Made by a program: the position numbers and the translations under genes. This document shows, in pieces, positions 26,750-35,510 of a stretch of DNA of 64,000 bases (the stretch's first letter is position 1; every line of letters starts with the position of its first letter). The notes under the pieces were generated by a model that was given only the letters and a program-made list of their open reading frames with translations, ran no database searches and had not been told where the DNA came from. The stretch lies in NCBI RefSeq assembly GCF_007115105.1, contig NZ_SULJ01000006.1:62498-126497 (forward strand), written 5' to 3'. This DNA is from Clostridium sp. HBUAS56010. Lineage in GTDB: Bacteria > Bacillota > Clostridia > Lachnospirales > Lachnospiraceae.

Positions 26750-28150
26750 ATGAGAATTGGTTTGTTATTAGAAGGACTTATTAATATTGCGCAGACAGCT
26801 AAGACTGATTTTGCAATCAGTATGAATATGACCCCAAGCGGGTTAAGTAAAATTCTAAAGGGCGGCAGACTGCCCTTTATCAAAGAGAAGAGACTCTTTA
26901 GCAGACAGGCGGCAGCATATTTTGCAGAAGTGTTTTACAGTCACCAATGTTACACAAAACTTTTTTCTTTATTTCCAGTCATCTATGATTTTAATTCCAA
27001 ATATGAGTTGGAGATATTTTTGTCCTGTGCTATAGAACATGCCATTGACAAAGACTTTGAAGATGAAAATGACGGAAATCCAGTTCATCCAGACCGGGAA
27101 GCAACCTTTTTGGGGAAGAAAAATGTTTTGAATCTGTTCTGCGTCATCGTATCAGACTACCTGACTGATGGAAATAAAGAACCATTGGAATTCTACAGCA
27201 CCCTGCCTTTTATGGATCATCAATATTCTGATATCTTTAGCCGGATCAGAATCACCGATTCAAAAAAAGACGAAAACATTCCATTTTATCAGTTTCTGCA
27301 CTTTTCCGCACTGGAATCGGTTCAGGAACTCTACCATCTGGACACGATTTCCTCCATTGCAAACGTGCAAAAATACTTAGATTTAAATCTGCTGGATACT
27401 CAGGAGGACACCGGCAACCCCTTTTTACTCCTTCGTGGACAATACCTCCTGCTTTTTGGCATTCAGCTTGACGGAACCCCGATGATGACCTTTATTACCC
27501 AGAAAAGTTATCTCAACACCTTTTACACCGCTCTGATGCGGAAAGGCAGAAAAAAGATCAGCTACAGCGGAGAAGAAGCAAAAGCATTGCTTTCCGCCGA
27601 TTCCACCCTGCTTTCCAGGCTGACCGGCGGTTCCATTGATGCAATATATAATTTTATTCCCATTGGATATCTGGTTCGAAAGGAAGAATTAATTTCCGAT
27701 TCCGTCGACGATCCTCTAAAAGATACCATGCTTACATACCTGCAGAACATTTTAACCGAAAAAACACGTTTTTATTTTACCATTGATTCCACCGTTGTTT
27801 TTCAGGCAAACGGACTTACGATTATTCCCTTACTCGGTACAACCCAGATTCCCCAGGAGGAACGGATTGATTATTTAAAGAGATTTAACCCTTATATCAG
27901 CCAAGGGCATTTTCATCTGGTTAGCAGAGACTTTCCTAATATTGCAGTAATCTGCTCCAAAGGAATGAGTATTGTTTATCTGCATGACAATGAGCAGGAA
28001 AAAATCCACTACTTTCAGACAGATATTCTAAACCGGATTTTGAAGAAGGAAATTGCAGATAATACCACCAAATCAGTGGATTTTCATGTGGATTTGTGGA
28101 ATATATTCCTGGATGAAATGTCCAAAGATAATCGCAACATCGCCTATTGA
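26750..28150 (+). CDS. Unrecognised 466-residue protein with N-terminal HTH-like segment
   Basis: I do not recognise this family. It starts at ATG 26750 after CGGGAGA. Residues 5-40 (NIAQTAKTDFAISMNMTPSGLSKILKGGRLPF) look like an Xre/phage-repressor-type helix-turn-helix: a Ser-rich recognition helix followed by a short turn and K-rich end. The remaining 420 residues contain no known enzyme motif, signal peptide or membrane helix, and look like a helical/mixed sensor domain. It is divergent from the surface protein gene and shares its 187-base promoter region, so control of that adhesin is the simplest reading. It ends at its own terminator. It could act like large stand-alone virulence regulators, but that is analogy only. 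Confidence 0.6.
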   Translation: MRIGLLLEGLINIAQTAKTDFAISMNMTPSGLSKILKGGRLPFIKEKRLFSRQAAAYFAEVFYSHQCYTKLFSLFPVIYDFNSKYELEIFLSCAIEHAIDKDFEDENDGNPVHPDREATFLGKKNVLNLFCVIVSDYLTDGNKEPLEFYSTLPFMDHQYSDIFSRIRITDSKKDENIPFYQFLHFSALESVQELYHLDTISSIANVQKYLDLNLLDTQEDTGNPFLLLRGQYLLLFGIQLDGTPMMTFITQKSYLNTFYTALMRKGRKKISYSGEEAKALLSADSTLLSRLTGGSIDAIYNFIPIGYLVRKEELISDSVDDPLKDTMLTYLQNILTEKTRFYFTIDSTVVFQANGLTIIPLLGTTQIPQEERIDYLKRFNPYISQGHFHLVSRDFPNIAVICSKGMSIVYLHDNEQEKIHYFQTDILNRILKKEIADNTTKSVDFHVDLWNIFLDEMSKDNRNIAY

Positions 28151-28170
28151 ATTCATTATATCAGACAATA

Positions 28171-28220
28171 AAAAAGCCAGAGACTTCCGGTTTTTCCAAC
28201 CGTACAATCTCTGGCTTTTT
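28171..28220. terminator. Bidirectional terminator between the regulator and zinc operon
   Basis: AAAAAGCCAGAGA (28171-28183) pairs perfectly with TCTCTGGCTTTTT (28208-28220). The last base is also part of the stop codon of the convergent GTPase gene. Confidence 0.88.
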
Positions 28221-29233
28221 TACTGTCTGATACAGGCATTTAAGGACTCTTTTAATTTCTCTTCCTCTAACTGCTTTCCAATAAATACAATCTGACTGCC
28301 CTGTTCTGAGTCTTCAACGGAAGGAACCGGAGTGATCGCAACACTGTTTCCTGCCTGTTCAAAAAGAATTGTCTCTTCCGGTCTGTCAAAAAAGCGGATA
28401 TACCCTTTTGCTCTTATAATTTCCCTTGGATAATGATTCTCAATCCAGTCATAGAAACGGGCTTCCTCAAACCCTTCCTCTCTCTCATAAACAAAGGACT
28501 TTATTCCATAATCATGGTCATGCTCCCCGTCTGCCAATGCTTTATTCAGTGCACAGGCTCCATGGAGACGGTCATAATCATAGAGTCTCCGGTTAAATAT
28601 TTTGTGAAGGGGTACTTCACTGTTGGTTGTCTTAATCAGTTCCGCCTCCGGAGACAATATTTTAATGATGGACTCCACCTGCTCCAGTTCCTTCGATGTA
28701 AGAAGATCACATTTATTCAATAGAATAATATTAGAAAACTCGATCTGCTCCATAACCAGATTTATCACATCTTCTTCCTCTGTTTCATAGGAAGTCTGAT
28801 ATTGTTCCAATTCTTCCAGAAATTCAGAAGCAATCCGGTTTCCATCGGCTACAGCCACCACCGAATCCAGATATGCTGGAAATTCTTCTCCCTCTTCCTC
28901 AAACCCATCGGCAATGCTCATGGGACTGCTGACACCAGAAGCCTCCACAACAATTGCATCTACCGAGTCATCCATGGCAAGCGTTCGGATGTCCTGAATA
29001 AAATCTTCTTTTAAGTCACAGCAGATACAGCCATTTGTAAGCTCCAGCACCGGATTTTGAAAATCCTGCCTGCTTTTGCCCCGAAGCAGCCTGGCATCTA
29101 CGTTAACGGCTCCCAGGTCATTGACAACCACAGCAAGACGTGTTTCCTGTGCCTGGTTTAACAGATAATTTAACAACGTTGTCTTGCCCGCTCCCAGATA
29201 ACCACTTATTAATGTAACTGGTTTTTTCCTCAT
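28220..29233 (-). CDS. COG0523 (CobW/ZNG-like) metallochaperone GTPase
   Basis: A 337-residue GTPase. ATG 29233 is chosen because GAAGGAG lies 6 bases before it. Walker A GYLGAGKT (11-18), the CxCC metal motif NGCICC (Cys69, 71, 72), and NKCD for guanine binding are all present, with a shortened C-terminal CobW domain; a HDHD stretch sits in the linker. COG0523 proteins deliver metal, often zinc, to target enzymes under starvation. It is the last gene of the zinc locus, and its stop codon lies within the terminator. Confidence 0.86.
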   Translation of the reverse strand: MRKKPVTLISGYLGAGKTTLLNYLLNQAQETRLAVVVNDLGAVNVDARLLRGKSRQDFQNPVLELTNGCICCDLKEDFIQDIRTLAMDDSVDAIVVEASGVSSPMSIADGFEEEGEEFPAYLDSVVAVADGNRIASEFLEELEQYQTSYETEEEDVINLVMEQIEFSNIILLNKCDLLTSKELEQVESIIKILSPEAELIKTTNSEVPLHKIFNRRLYDYDRLHGACALNKALADGEHDHDYGIKSFVYEREEGFEEARFYDWIENHYPREIIRAKGYIRFFDRPEETILFEQAGNSVAITPVPSVEDSEQGSQIVFIGKQLEEEKLKESLNACIRQ

Positions 29234-29256
29234 GATTCTCCTTCTTATCTCTGTCA

Positions 29257-30123
29257 TCAGTAAGGATATACATATTCCTCAGACGGTTTCTCCGCCTCCT
29301 TCATATCCAGTGCATCAATCACCGCATAACCCTCTTTCACTTTCACGTTTCCTGTGAGGGTAATCCAGTCATTTTCTTTGAAAGGCATATCTCCCGGAAC
29401 CTCTGTCATAAGCCCCATTGGAGCCATATCTGCCGCACAGCACCACATGGATAAACGGACCAGAGCAAATTCATTGTCCTTCCGGTCCTCTAAATCCGTC
29501 AGCACCAGTCCTTTCATGGTAATCGTATATCCTTCATATTTCTGGGGATTCATTCCCAGTTCATTTACCCATACCCCAAAGTCTTCATCACTGACATCAA
29601 TGGTTTTTGTCTCTTCATTCAGTCCCGGAATCTCAAAAGAAGGTGGTGTAGTCTGGATCACCGTTCTTGTCTTTTGTTCTGGAACTTCCAGATCGTTTCC
29701 TTCTTCCACCTGTTCCGGCTTTTCCAGATTCTCTTGTCCATAGTATTCATAATCTTCCCTGGACTCTTCCGGAATCTGATATCCGCCGGAAGATGAGGTA
29801 ATACTGGAACTGGAAAGCCCCTTTACCATGGCACCAGCTGCTGGAGGTGCCGGCGGAACAGCAAAAAGCAGAATGGGAACCACCAGAACCAGACACCGCT
29901 TCACTCTTTTTTTATACTGGGGGCGGAACAGGTTTTTTCCGTTGACTCCTGCCCACAGTATCATCAATGCGGATAATCCATACAGATAAGGCTTCATGCG
30001 AGGAGTTACATAATTAAGATATGTGCCGGTAATTGTAAGGCGGAATAGAAGCACACCAAAAAGAAAATAACACCCCGACTCTATAAGCACCTGGGGATTC
30101 AACCCTTTTCCTTTTAATTTCAT
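29257..30123 (-). CDS. YcgQ-like (TIGR03943 / DUF1980) membrane protein
   Basis: A 288-residue protein with two or more N-terminal membrane helices (about 15-95), a Ser/Glu-rich linker and a C-terminal soluble domain with the family motif SMWCCAADMAPMG near residue 229. YcgQ proteins are encoded beside YcgR-type permeases in Zur-controlled loci and are thought to work with them in metal transport. Here the gene overlaps the permease gene by 4 bases (ATGA), the tightest possible coupling. GGAGG is 9 bases upstream of the start. Confidence 0.83.
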   Translation of the reverse strand: MKLKGKGLNPQVLIESGCYFLFGVLLFRLTITGTYLNYVTPRMKPYLYGLSALMILWAGVNGKNLFRPQYKKRVKRCLVLVVPILLFAVPPAPPAAGAMVKGLSSSSITSSSGGYQIPEESREDYEYYGQENLEKPEQVEEGNDLEVPEQKTRTVIQTTPPSFEIPGLNEETKTIDVSDEDFGVWVNELGMNPQKYEGYTITMKGLVLTDLEDRKDNEFALVRLSMWCCAADMAPMGLMTEVPGDMPFKENDWITLTGNVKVKEGYAVIDALDMKEAEKPSEEYVYPY

Positions 30124-31673
30124 ACTCTGATTCCTCCGTTTTCAAATACTGAAAATGCCAATACCGTCAAAAAACAGACGACAAAAACACTGACCAGCAG
30201 TCTTAAAATAAAAGTCTTTCTAAAACCCGATAAAAGCATGGCTACATTTTTTATATCCATCATGGGACCAAAGACAAGAAACCCGATGACTGCACCTGCC
30301 GGAAAGCTTTGAGACAGACTTCTTGCCACCACTGCATCTGAAGAAGAACACAGCGATAAGACAAATGCCATTGCCATCATGAACAAAATTGCAGCCCATA
30401 ACGTAATTCCTGCCCCGGAACGGACCATAGCCGGCTGAAACTGCTGGAACAGGCTGGAAATAAATATCCCGGTCAACAAATACTTACCTACATTAAAAAA
30501 TTCATTCTGTGCATGACGCATCAATAGAAAAAAGCGGGAAGTTCCCTTTGTCTCATTTCCTCTGTTCCAGTTATCCTCCCAGTCTTTTGCTTTTACTGGA
30601 AGTATCTCTGCTCCAAACACTGCTTTGGGTGGAACCAGAAGATAGGTCAGACCAGTGACCACCGCACAGAAGATTCCAAGCCCTAACCTGGCACCGAGAA
30701 TCTTTATATTTCCCTGAAACGCATACCAGGTGGAGAGAATCACAACCGGATTAATGACCGGAGATACCAGCATGAATGTTACCGCTGCTGATATGGGAAC
30801 CTTTTTCTTCACCAGACTTTTAAAGATGGGAATGGAGGCACAGTCACAGACCGGAAGGCAGAAACCGGCAAATACCGCAAATAACTGGGCAAGAACTACG
30901 TTCTTTGGAAATCTTCTCTGAATCCAGCCAGGGCTGATGAACACCTGAATGGCTGATGAAAGCAAAACACCAATGGCAAGAAATGGAACCGCCTGTAAAA
31001 ACACTCCTAAGAAAACGGTCAGAAATACATCTACAGAAAAGCTTGAACTGCCAAGAGCCGGCTTCACAATCAAATACAAAATTACTGCAACAGATATGGA
31101 TAAGAGCCACATCTGAGGTTTTAAATCATAGTGAAACAATTTCCTTCGAAGCTGTTTCCATGAATTTTCCGTATAAACAGGAATTCCGGAAAGGACCTTT
31201 AAGCCCTTTCCTTTCCTTCCTGCTTCTTTTGTTACATAAACACAATCACTGGCAGCAATCTGTGACATGGATATGGAACCGGAATCTGCGATCTGACGTT
31301 CCAGGTTCTCTCCTGCCGCTGCATAAATCACCTTTTCTATACTGATAACCGGTCTGGCACAAAACTGCAAAAACATCTGTTCCAGAGTATGAAAGTGCTC
31401 CATCCCGTTCCACTCTATCAAGACCAGATCAACGGGATGCGCTTCCAGCTCCTCCCATATTCTTTCACTCACCTCAAAAGGTGTTTCTTCTATCTGAGTC
31501 TTTGAACAGGCAAAAGACCTGACCTGATCTGATTCCAGTAACGGCACATCCCCTTGCTCAAACTGAATTACAAGAACCGTCTGCTCCTCAAGTTCTTCCT
31601 TTATCAACCGGTTTATCAGCGTGGTTTTGCCGGAATCCAGCAATCCGGTTATTACCCATGCCGGAATAGTCAT
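30120..31673 (-). CDS. GTPase-permease fusion (CobW-like N-terminus, YcgR/DUF318 C-terminus)
   Basis: A 517-residue fusion. Residues 1-180 are a P-loop GTPase-like domain related to CobW (GLLDSGKTT, 10-18) but without the CxCC metal motif and with no clear NKxD. Residues 185-517 are a polytopic permease of the ArsP/DUF318 (YcgR) family with CLPVCDC (Cys272, Cys276, Cys278) and SLCSSSDAVVARSL. YcgR with YcgQ is a Zur-regulated pair in Bacillus. The gene overlaps its neighbours by 4 bases on each side (ATGA), tying it to the upstream GTPase and the downstream YcgQ. A nucleotide-gated zinc permease is the natural hypothesis, but direction of transport is unknown. Confidence 0.82.
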   Translation of the reverse strand: MTIPAWVITGLLDSGKTTLINRLIKEELEEQTVLVIQFEQGDVPLLESDQVRSFACSKTQIEETPFEVSERIWEELEAHPVDLVLIEWNGMEHFHTLEQMFLQFCARPVISIEKVIYAAAGENLERQIADSGSISMSQIAASDCVYVTKEAGRKGKGLKVLSGIPVYTENSWKQLRRKLFHYDLKPQMWLLSISVAVILYLIVKPALGSSSFSVDVFLTVFLGVFLQAVPFLAIGVLLSSAIQVFISPGWIQRRFPKNVVLAQLFAVFAGFCLPVCDCASIPIFKSLVKKKVPISAAVTFMLVSPVINPVVILSTWYAFQGNIKILGARLGLGIFCAVVTGLTYLLVPPKAVFGAEILPVKAKDWEDNWNRGNETKGTSRFFLLMRHAQNEFFNVGKYLLTGIFISSLFQQFQPAMVRSGAGITLWAAILFMMAMAFVLSLCSSSDAVVARSLSQSFPAGAVIGFLVFGPMMDIKNVAMLLSGFRKTFILRLLVSVFVVCFLTVLAFSVFENGGIRV

Positions 31674-32617
31674 ATAATTTCTCCTTCAAATAACAATTTT
31701 ATTTGTTCTTCTTTCAGTCCAGTTCCGATGAAACAGAGATAAAAGCCTTCTGCGCCAGTGGATTGTACTTTAAGCATGCCTGGTATGTAATGAAATATTA
31801 ACCTTCCATTCGGACTGTTTATGATTCCTTTTCCACGCAGAATCATCCCATCGGCTTCCTTTATAACCCGGTTAATCTTTTCCCTCAATTCTTCCTCTGT
31901 CAGCACGTTCTCATATTCCAGTGTTACTGAGGTAAAGATTCCTTTTACCAATTGAAAGGGAGAAGAAATCCGGTTGGCGATACGCCCCATCTTCGGCACC
32001 TGACGGCTTTCATTTTCTAGCACTTTTACAGCGTTCACCCTCTCCCCGGAACAAAATACTTCCCCGGGAATGCTGTCCCAGAAGTCTGCTTCGATCCGGG
32101 CTTCCTGATTCAGTTCTCTTATTTTTCCAATGATATCTTCCGTCTTTGCCATATCTCCGCTTTGATGGCTTAACAAAATCAGATCCGCATAACAGATCTG
32201 ATCCACATAAAATTCTCCGTAATTTTCCCTGTATTTATCAAATCTCGTTTCATCTACAACTGCAATACACCGTTTGATCTGAACAAGATCCTTTCGTTTC
32301 AGACATGCCCGGATAATATCAGAAAGCTTTCCCACACCAGATGGTTCTACCACAATTACATCAGGCTCATATTCTGCTGACACGAAAGAAAGGGATTTAT
32401 GGAAATCCCCTGTCATGCTGCAGCAGATACAGCCTGATTGAATGCTTGTAACTGTAATCTCACTGTCTGTTAAATAGCTGGAATCAATTCCTGCTTCTCC
32501 AAAGTCATTTTCAATGACTACAATTTTCTTTCCCTGGAACACAGTACCGGACATGGTCTGTATCAGCGTAGTCTTTCCTGCTCCCAGAAAACCAGATACA
32601 ATATAAAGGTCTGTCAT
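31670..32617 (-). CDS. COG0523 GTPase, second copy
   Basis: A 315-residue GTPase with GFLGAGKTT (9-17) and GCICC (Cys63, 65, 66). The guanine-binding motif is less clear (LLSHQSGD instead of NKxD). A CobW C-terminal domain follows. AAGGAG precedes the start, 19 bases after the znuB-like gene. It differs from the other COG0523 protein of the locus, so each may serve a distinct partner; this one is translationally coupled to the GTPase-permease fusion. Confidence 0.84.
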   Translation of the reverse strand: MTDLYIVSGFLGAGKTTLIQTMSGTVFQGKKIVVIENDFGEAGIDSSYLTDSEITVTSIQSGCICCSMTGDFHKSLSFVSAEYEPDVIVVEPSGVGKLSDIIRACLKRKDLVQIKRCIAVVDETRFDKYRENYGEFYVDQICYADLILLSHQSGDMAKTEDIIGKIRELNQEARIEADFWDSIPGEVFCSGERVNAVKVLENESRQVPKMGRIANRISSPFQLVKGIFTSVTLEYENVLTEEELREKINRVIKEADGMILRGKGIINSPNGRLIFHYIPGMLKVQSTGAEGFYLCFIGTGLKEEQIKLLFEGEII

Positions 32618-32636
32618 ATTCTACTCCTTATGGTTC

Positions 32637-33443
32637 CTACCCCTTCACCCCGGATAACTTCTTCCAGATAAAACAAAGAAGAAGGAAGACAACTCCCACG
32701 AGAACAATGGTCCCTCCCGGCTTTAATCCAAGATAATAAGCCAGAACCAGACCAATCATCATAAATACCACATCAAAGCACACTGCATAAATAACTGTCT
32801 GTTTATAATTGTTTCCAAACTGCATGGCACAGGCAACGGGAATAACCATCATAGAAGAAACGATTAACGCTCCTACCGTCCTTGCAGCAATGGATACAGT
32901 AACTGCCGTCAGAATGGTAAAGATAAAATTCACTCTCTTTACAGGAACTCCTGCAAGCCGTGCGCTCCGCTCATCCAGCGCAATGTAGAACAGTTCTTTA
33001 TATAAAAGGAAGAACAGAAGAAGAACGGTTAAGGACACTCCGATGACAAGATACATCTCCAGATCACTAATGGCAACAATGCTTCCAAATAAAAAGCTGT
33101 TAAAGTTCGCCGAATTCTTAACAAAACCGGATAACACACCGGCAAGCCCAATGCCGGCAGACATCATAATGGCAATGGACATCTCAGAATAACGTGGCAG
33201 CTTTCTTCGAATCCCTTCAATACCAAAAGCCGCAATAATACAGGCGGCTGCTGCACCGGCAACCGGATTGATTCCAAGAATCAATCCAGCCGCCACCCCA
33301 GCCAGGGAAGTATGGGAAAGCGCATCTCCAATCATGGACAGCCGCTTTAACACAATCACAACACCAATGCAGGGGATGACCATGGCAAGCAAAATGCCTA
33401 CTAAAAACGCCCTCTGCATAAATCCATAACTAAGCATTCCCAT
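32637..33443 (-). CDS. znuB: Zinc ABC transporter permease (ZnuB-like)
   Basis: A 268-residue permease of the ABC-3 family with about eight membrane helices. It contains SMIGDALSHTSLAGVAAG and MVIPVACAMQFG-type motifs of ZnuB/MntB permeases. It overlaps the ATPase gene by 14 bases. ABC-3 permeases carry zinc or manganese; the His-rich loop of the binding protein and the Zur-like repressor favour zinc. Confidence 0.88.
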   Translation of the reverse strand: MGMLSYGFMQRAFLVGILLAMVIPCIGVVIVLKRLSMIGDALSHTSLAGVAAGLILGINPVAGAAAACIIAAFGIEGIRRKLPRYSEMSIAIMMSAGIGLAGVLSGFVKNSANFNSFLFGSIVAISDLEMYLVIGVSLTVLLLFFLLYKELFYIALDERSARLAGVPVKRVNFIFTILTAVTVSIAARTVGALIVSSMMVIPVACAMQFGNNYKQTVIYAVCFDVVFMMIGLVLAYYLGLKPGGTIVLVGVVFLLLCFIWKKLSGVKG

Positions 33444-34137
33444 GGCACATCTCCTCCTTTTCCTGCGATACCTGTCTCATGATTCCTTCTTCCAGCTCCC
33501 ACACATCATCAGCAAGACCTGCCAGACAGCTTCTGTCATGAGTTACCATAAAAACAGTCACTCCTGCCTTCTGGTTAAATTCTTTAATCAGGCGGTAAAA
33601 CTCTTTGGTATTGGCTTCATCCACTCCTGAAGTCGGCTCATCAAAAACCAGCAGATCCGGACTGTTAACCAGTGCCCGTGCTAATAAAACCCGTTGCTGC
33701 TGCCCTCCTGAGAGTTTCCCAATCAGCCGTCTTTTATAAGATTCCATTCCAACCTGACAGAGTGCATCATACACCAGTTCTTTCTCCTTTTTCCCGCCAA
33801 AACGGAACAGACCGATCCTGCTGTATAAATTCGCCTGAACAATTTCCTCTACTGATGCCGGAAAATCCTTATAACCAGCCATTCCATTCTGAGGTACATA
33901 CCCCACCCGGCTCCAGTCCTTAAACTGTTTTATCTCCTGATCCATCAGCTTCATGCTTCCAGACTCTCCTGTTATAGGCAGTTCCCCTAACAGTATTTTT
34001 ATTAATGTACTTTTTCCAGCACCATTGGCACCGATCAAAGCGGCGAACCGCCCCTGTGGGACCACCAGGTTAATACCCTTTAAAACAGGTGTATCACCAT
34101 AGGAAAAAGTCAGGCTTTTTATATCTATCGCATTCAC
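33430..34137 (-). CDS. znuC: Zinc ABC transporter ATPase (ZnuC-like)
   Basis: A 235-residue ATPase with GANGAGKST, signature LSGGQQQR, Walker B LLVFDEPTSGVD and H-loop VTHD. It lies between the binding-protein gene (21 bases upstream) and the permease gene (14-base overlap), giving the order znuA-znuC-znuB. Confidence 0.9.
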   Translation of the reverse strand: MNAIDIKSLTFSYGDTPVLKGINLVVPQGRFAALIGANGAGKSTLIKILLGELPITGESGSMKLMDQEIKQFKDWSRVGYVPQNGMAGYKDFPASVEEIVQANLYSRIGLFRFGGKKEKELVYDALCQVGMESYKRRLIGKLSGGQQQRVLLARALVNSPDLLVFDEPTSGVDEANTKEFYRLIKEFNQKAGVTVFMVTHDRSCLAGLADDVWELEEGIMRQVSQEKEEMCHGNA

Positions 34138-34158
34138 AATCCTTACTCCCGTCTCTAT

Positions 34159-35115
34159 TTACTCAAGTGCTTCTTTTAAAGCGGCAAGATTCTTTTCCAT
34201 AATGGAAATATAATCTTCTCCTGCCTTTATTTCTTCATCGCTTAATCCCTCTACAGGATTTAAAACCTGGGTTTTGGCTCCTGTTTCCTTCGCAACCACT
34301 TCTGCTACTTTAGGGCTTACCAGCTCTTCAAAAAAGATGGTCTTCACCTGATTTTCTTTCACGAAATCAATGATCTCAGCCATTCTTGCCGGATCCGGTT
34401 CGGAATCTGGTGTCAGCCCTTCAATTCCCATCTGGGTTAACCCATAGGCACTGCATAAGTATCCGTAAGCTTCATGGGATACCACAATCGACTTGTTGGG
34501 AAGAGCTGCCAGTTCTTCCTGAAAGGACTTGTCAAGAGCATCAAGCTTTTCTGCATAAGTTTTATAATTGGACTCATAATAATCCTTATTGTCCGGGTCT
34601 GCATTTACAAGCGCATCCTTAATATTCTCCATCTCTTTTTTGGCATTTTTCGGGTCCAGCCAGACATGAGGATCAAATTTCTCCTCATGATCTCCATCTT
34701 CTTCTTTTTCATCTTCCTCATGACTATGACCTTCTCTCAAGGTTATTCCTGTAGATGCTTCTACCACGATCAGATCTTGATTGTTCAGACTTTTTAAAAC
34801 ATCCTCTGTCCAATGCTCCATGCCTGCTCCGCTGTATACAAATACATTGGCAGCTTCCAGATTGACAATATCACGGGTTCCTGGTTCCCAGTCGTGAGGT
34901 TCCATTCCTGCTGGAACCATATTTGTTACATTGACCTTATCCCCGCCTACTTTTAAAGTAAAGTCATATACAGGGTAAAAACTTGTCATGACATTTATTT
35001 TATCATTTTTTGCTTCGCTTTTCTTCTCTCCCGTACAACCGGAAAGCATGGCGCCTGAAACAAGCACCAGAAGAGCCAGCATACAACCGGTTTTCATCTT
35101 ATTTTTCTTCATCAT
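34159..35115 (-). CDS. znuA: Zinc-binding lipoprotein (ZnuA/AdcA-like)
   Basis: A 318-residue lipoprotein with lipobox LSGC, AGGAGAATGA before the ATG, and the cluster A-I metal-site pattern: EPHDWEP, DPHVWLDP, SHEAYGY and a late acidic residue. Between the first and second His motifs is an acidic, His-containing loop (GHSHEEDEKEEDGDHEEKFD), the usual zinc-capturing loop that manganese-type proteins lack. This supports zinc as the ligand. Confidence 0.9.
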   Translation of the reverse strand: MMKKNKMKTGCMLALLVLVSGAMLSGCTGEKKSEAKNDKINVMTSFYPVYDFTLKVGGDKVNVTNMVPAGMEPHDWEPGTRDIVNLEAANVFVYSGAGMEHWTEDVLKSLNNQDLIVVEASTGITLREGHSHEEDEKEEDGDHEEKFDPHVWLDPKNAKKEMENIKDALVNADPDNKDYYESNYKTYAEKLDALDKSFQEELAALPNKSIVVSHEAYGYLCSAYGLTQMGIEGLTPDSEPDPARMAEIIDFVKENQVKTIFFEELVSPKVAEVVAKETGAKTQVLNPVEGLSDEEIKAGEDYISIMEKNLAALKEALE

Positions 35116-35175
35116 TCATTCTCCTGTTTTCTTCCTCATTTTTCATCTGATACGCCTTTTCATTTCCTATATGCT

Positions 35176-35487
35176 TCAATTATTTAACCGCACCTTCAGG
35201 CGTACAAGGGAAAACGGACGAAGATAAAGACCTGCAAAGTAAATTCTCGCAAGATTTTCCGCACTGATCAATGCGACAATCATGCTTAATCCCAGTCCTA
35301 TCACTCCCGAAATCAGATGAATGGTTCGAATACAGGTCTGAATCTCTGCACAGACATGGCAGCCTGTTCCAATACAGTCATGTTGAAAGTGAGTCAGTAC
35401 AAAAAAGGATGAGAAAAAGAGAGTGACTGCCAAAAGCAGAGCCAGAAGAAGCGCTCCGCTGCGCCTGCTGTTTTTTAAATACTTCAT
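35176..35487 (-). CDS. Small Cys-rich membrane protein between zur and znuA
   Basis: A 103-residue protein. ATG 35487 is preferred over an in-frame ATG at 35532, which would overlap the zur-like gene; a GGAGAGAGAGGG run lies upstream. It has a membrane helix near residues 12-33, then HDCIGTGCHVC and another Cys (CxxxxCxxC...C plus a His), and a second hydrophobic segment. I do not know the family. The position in a zinc operon and the Cys/His cluster just outside or beside a helix suggest metal binding or sensing. The remainder carries no other motif. Confidence 0.7.
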   Translation of the reverse strand: MKYLKNSRRSGALLLALLLAVTLFFSSFFVLTHFQHDCIGTGCHVCAEIQTCIRTIHLISGVIGLGLSMIVALISAENLARIYFAGLYLRPFSLVRLKVRLNN

Positions 35488-35510
35488 GTGTCCCTCTCTC
35501 TCCTTTCTTT

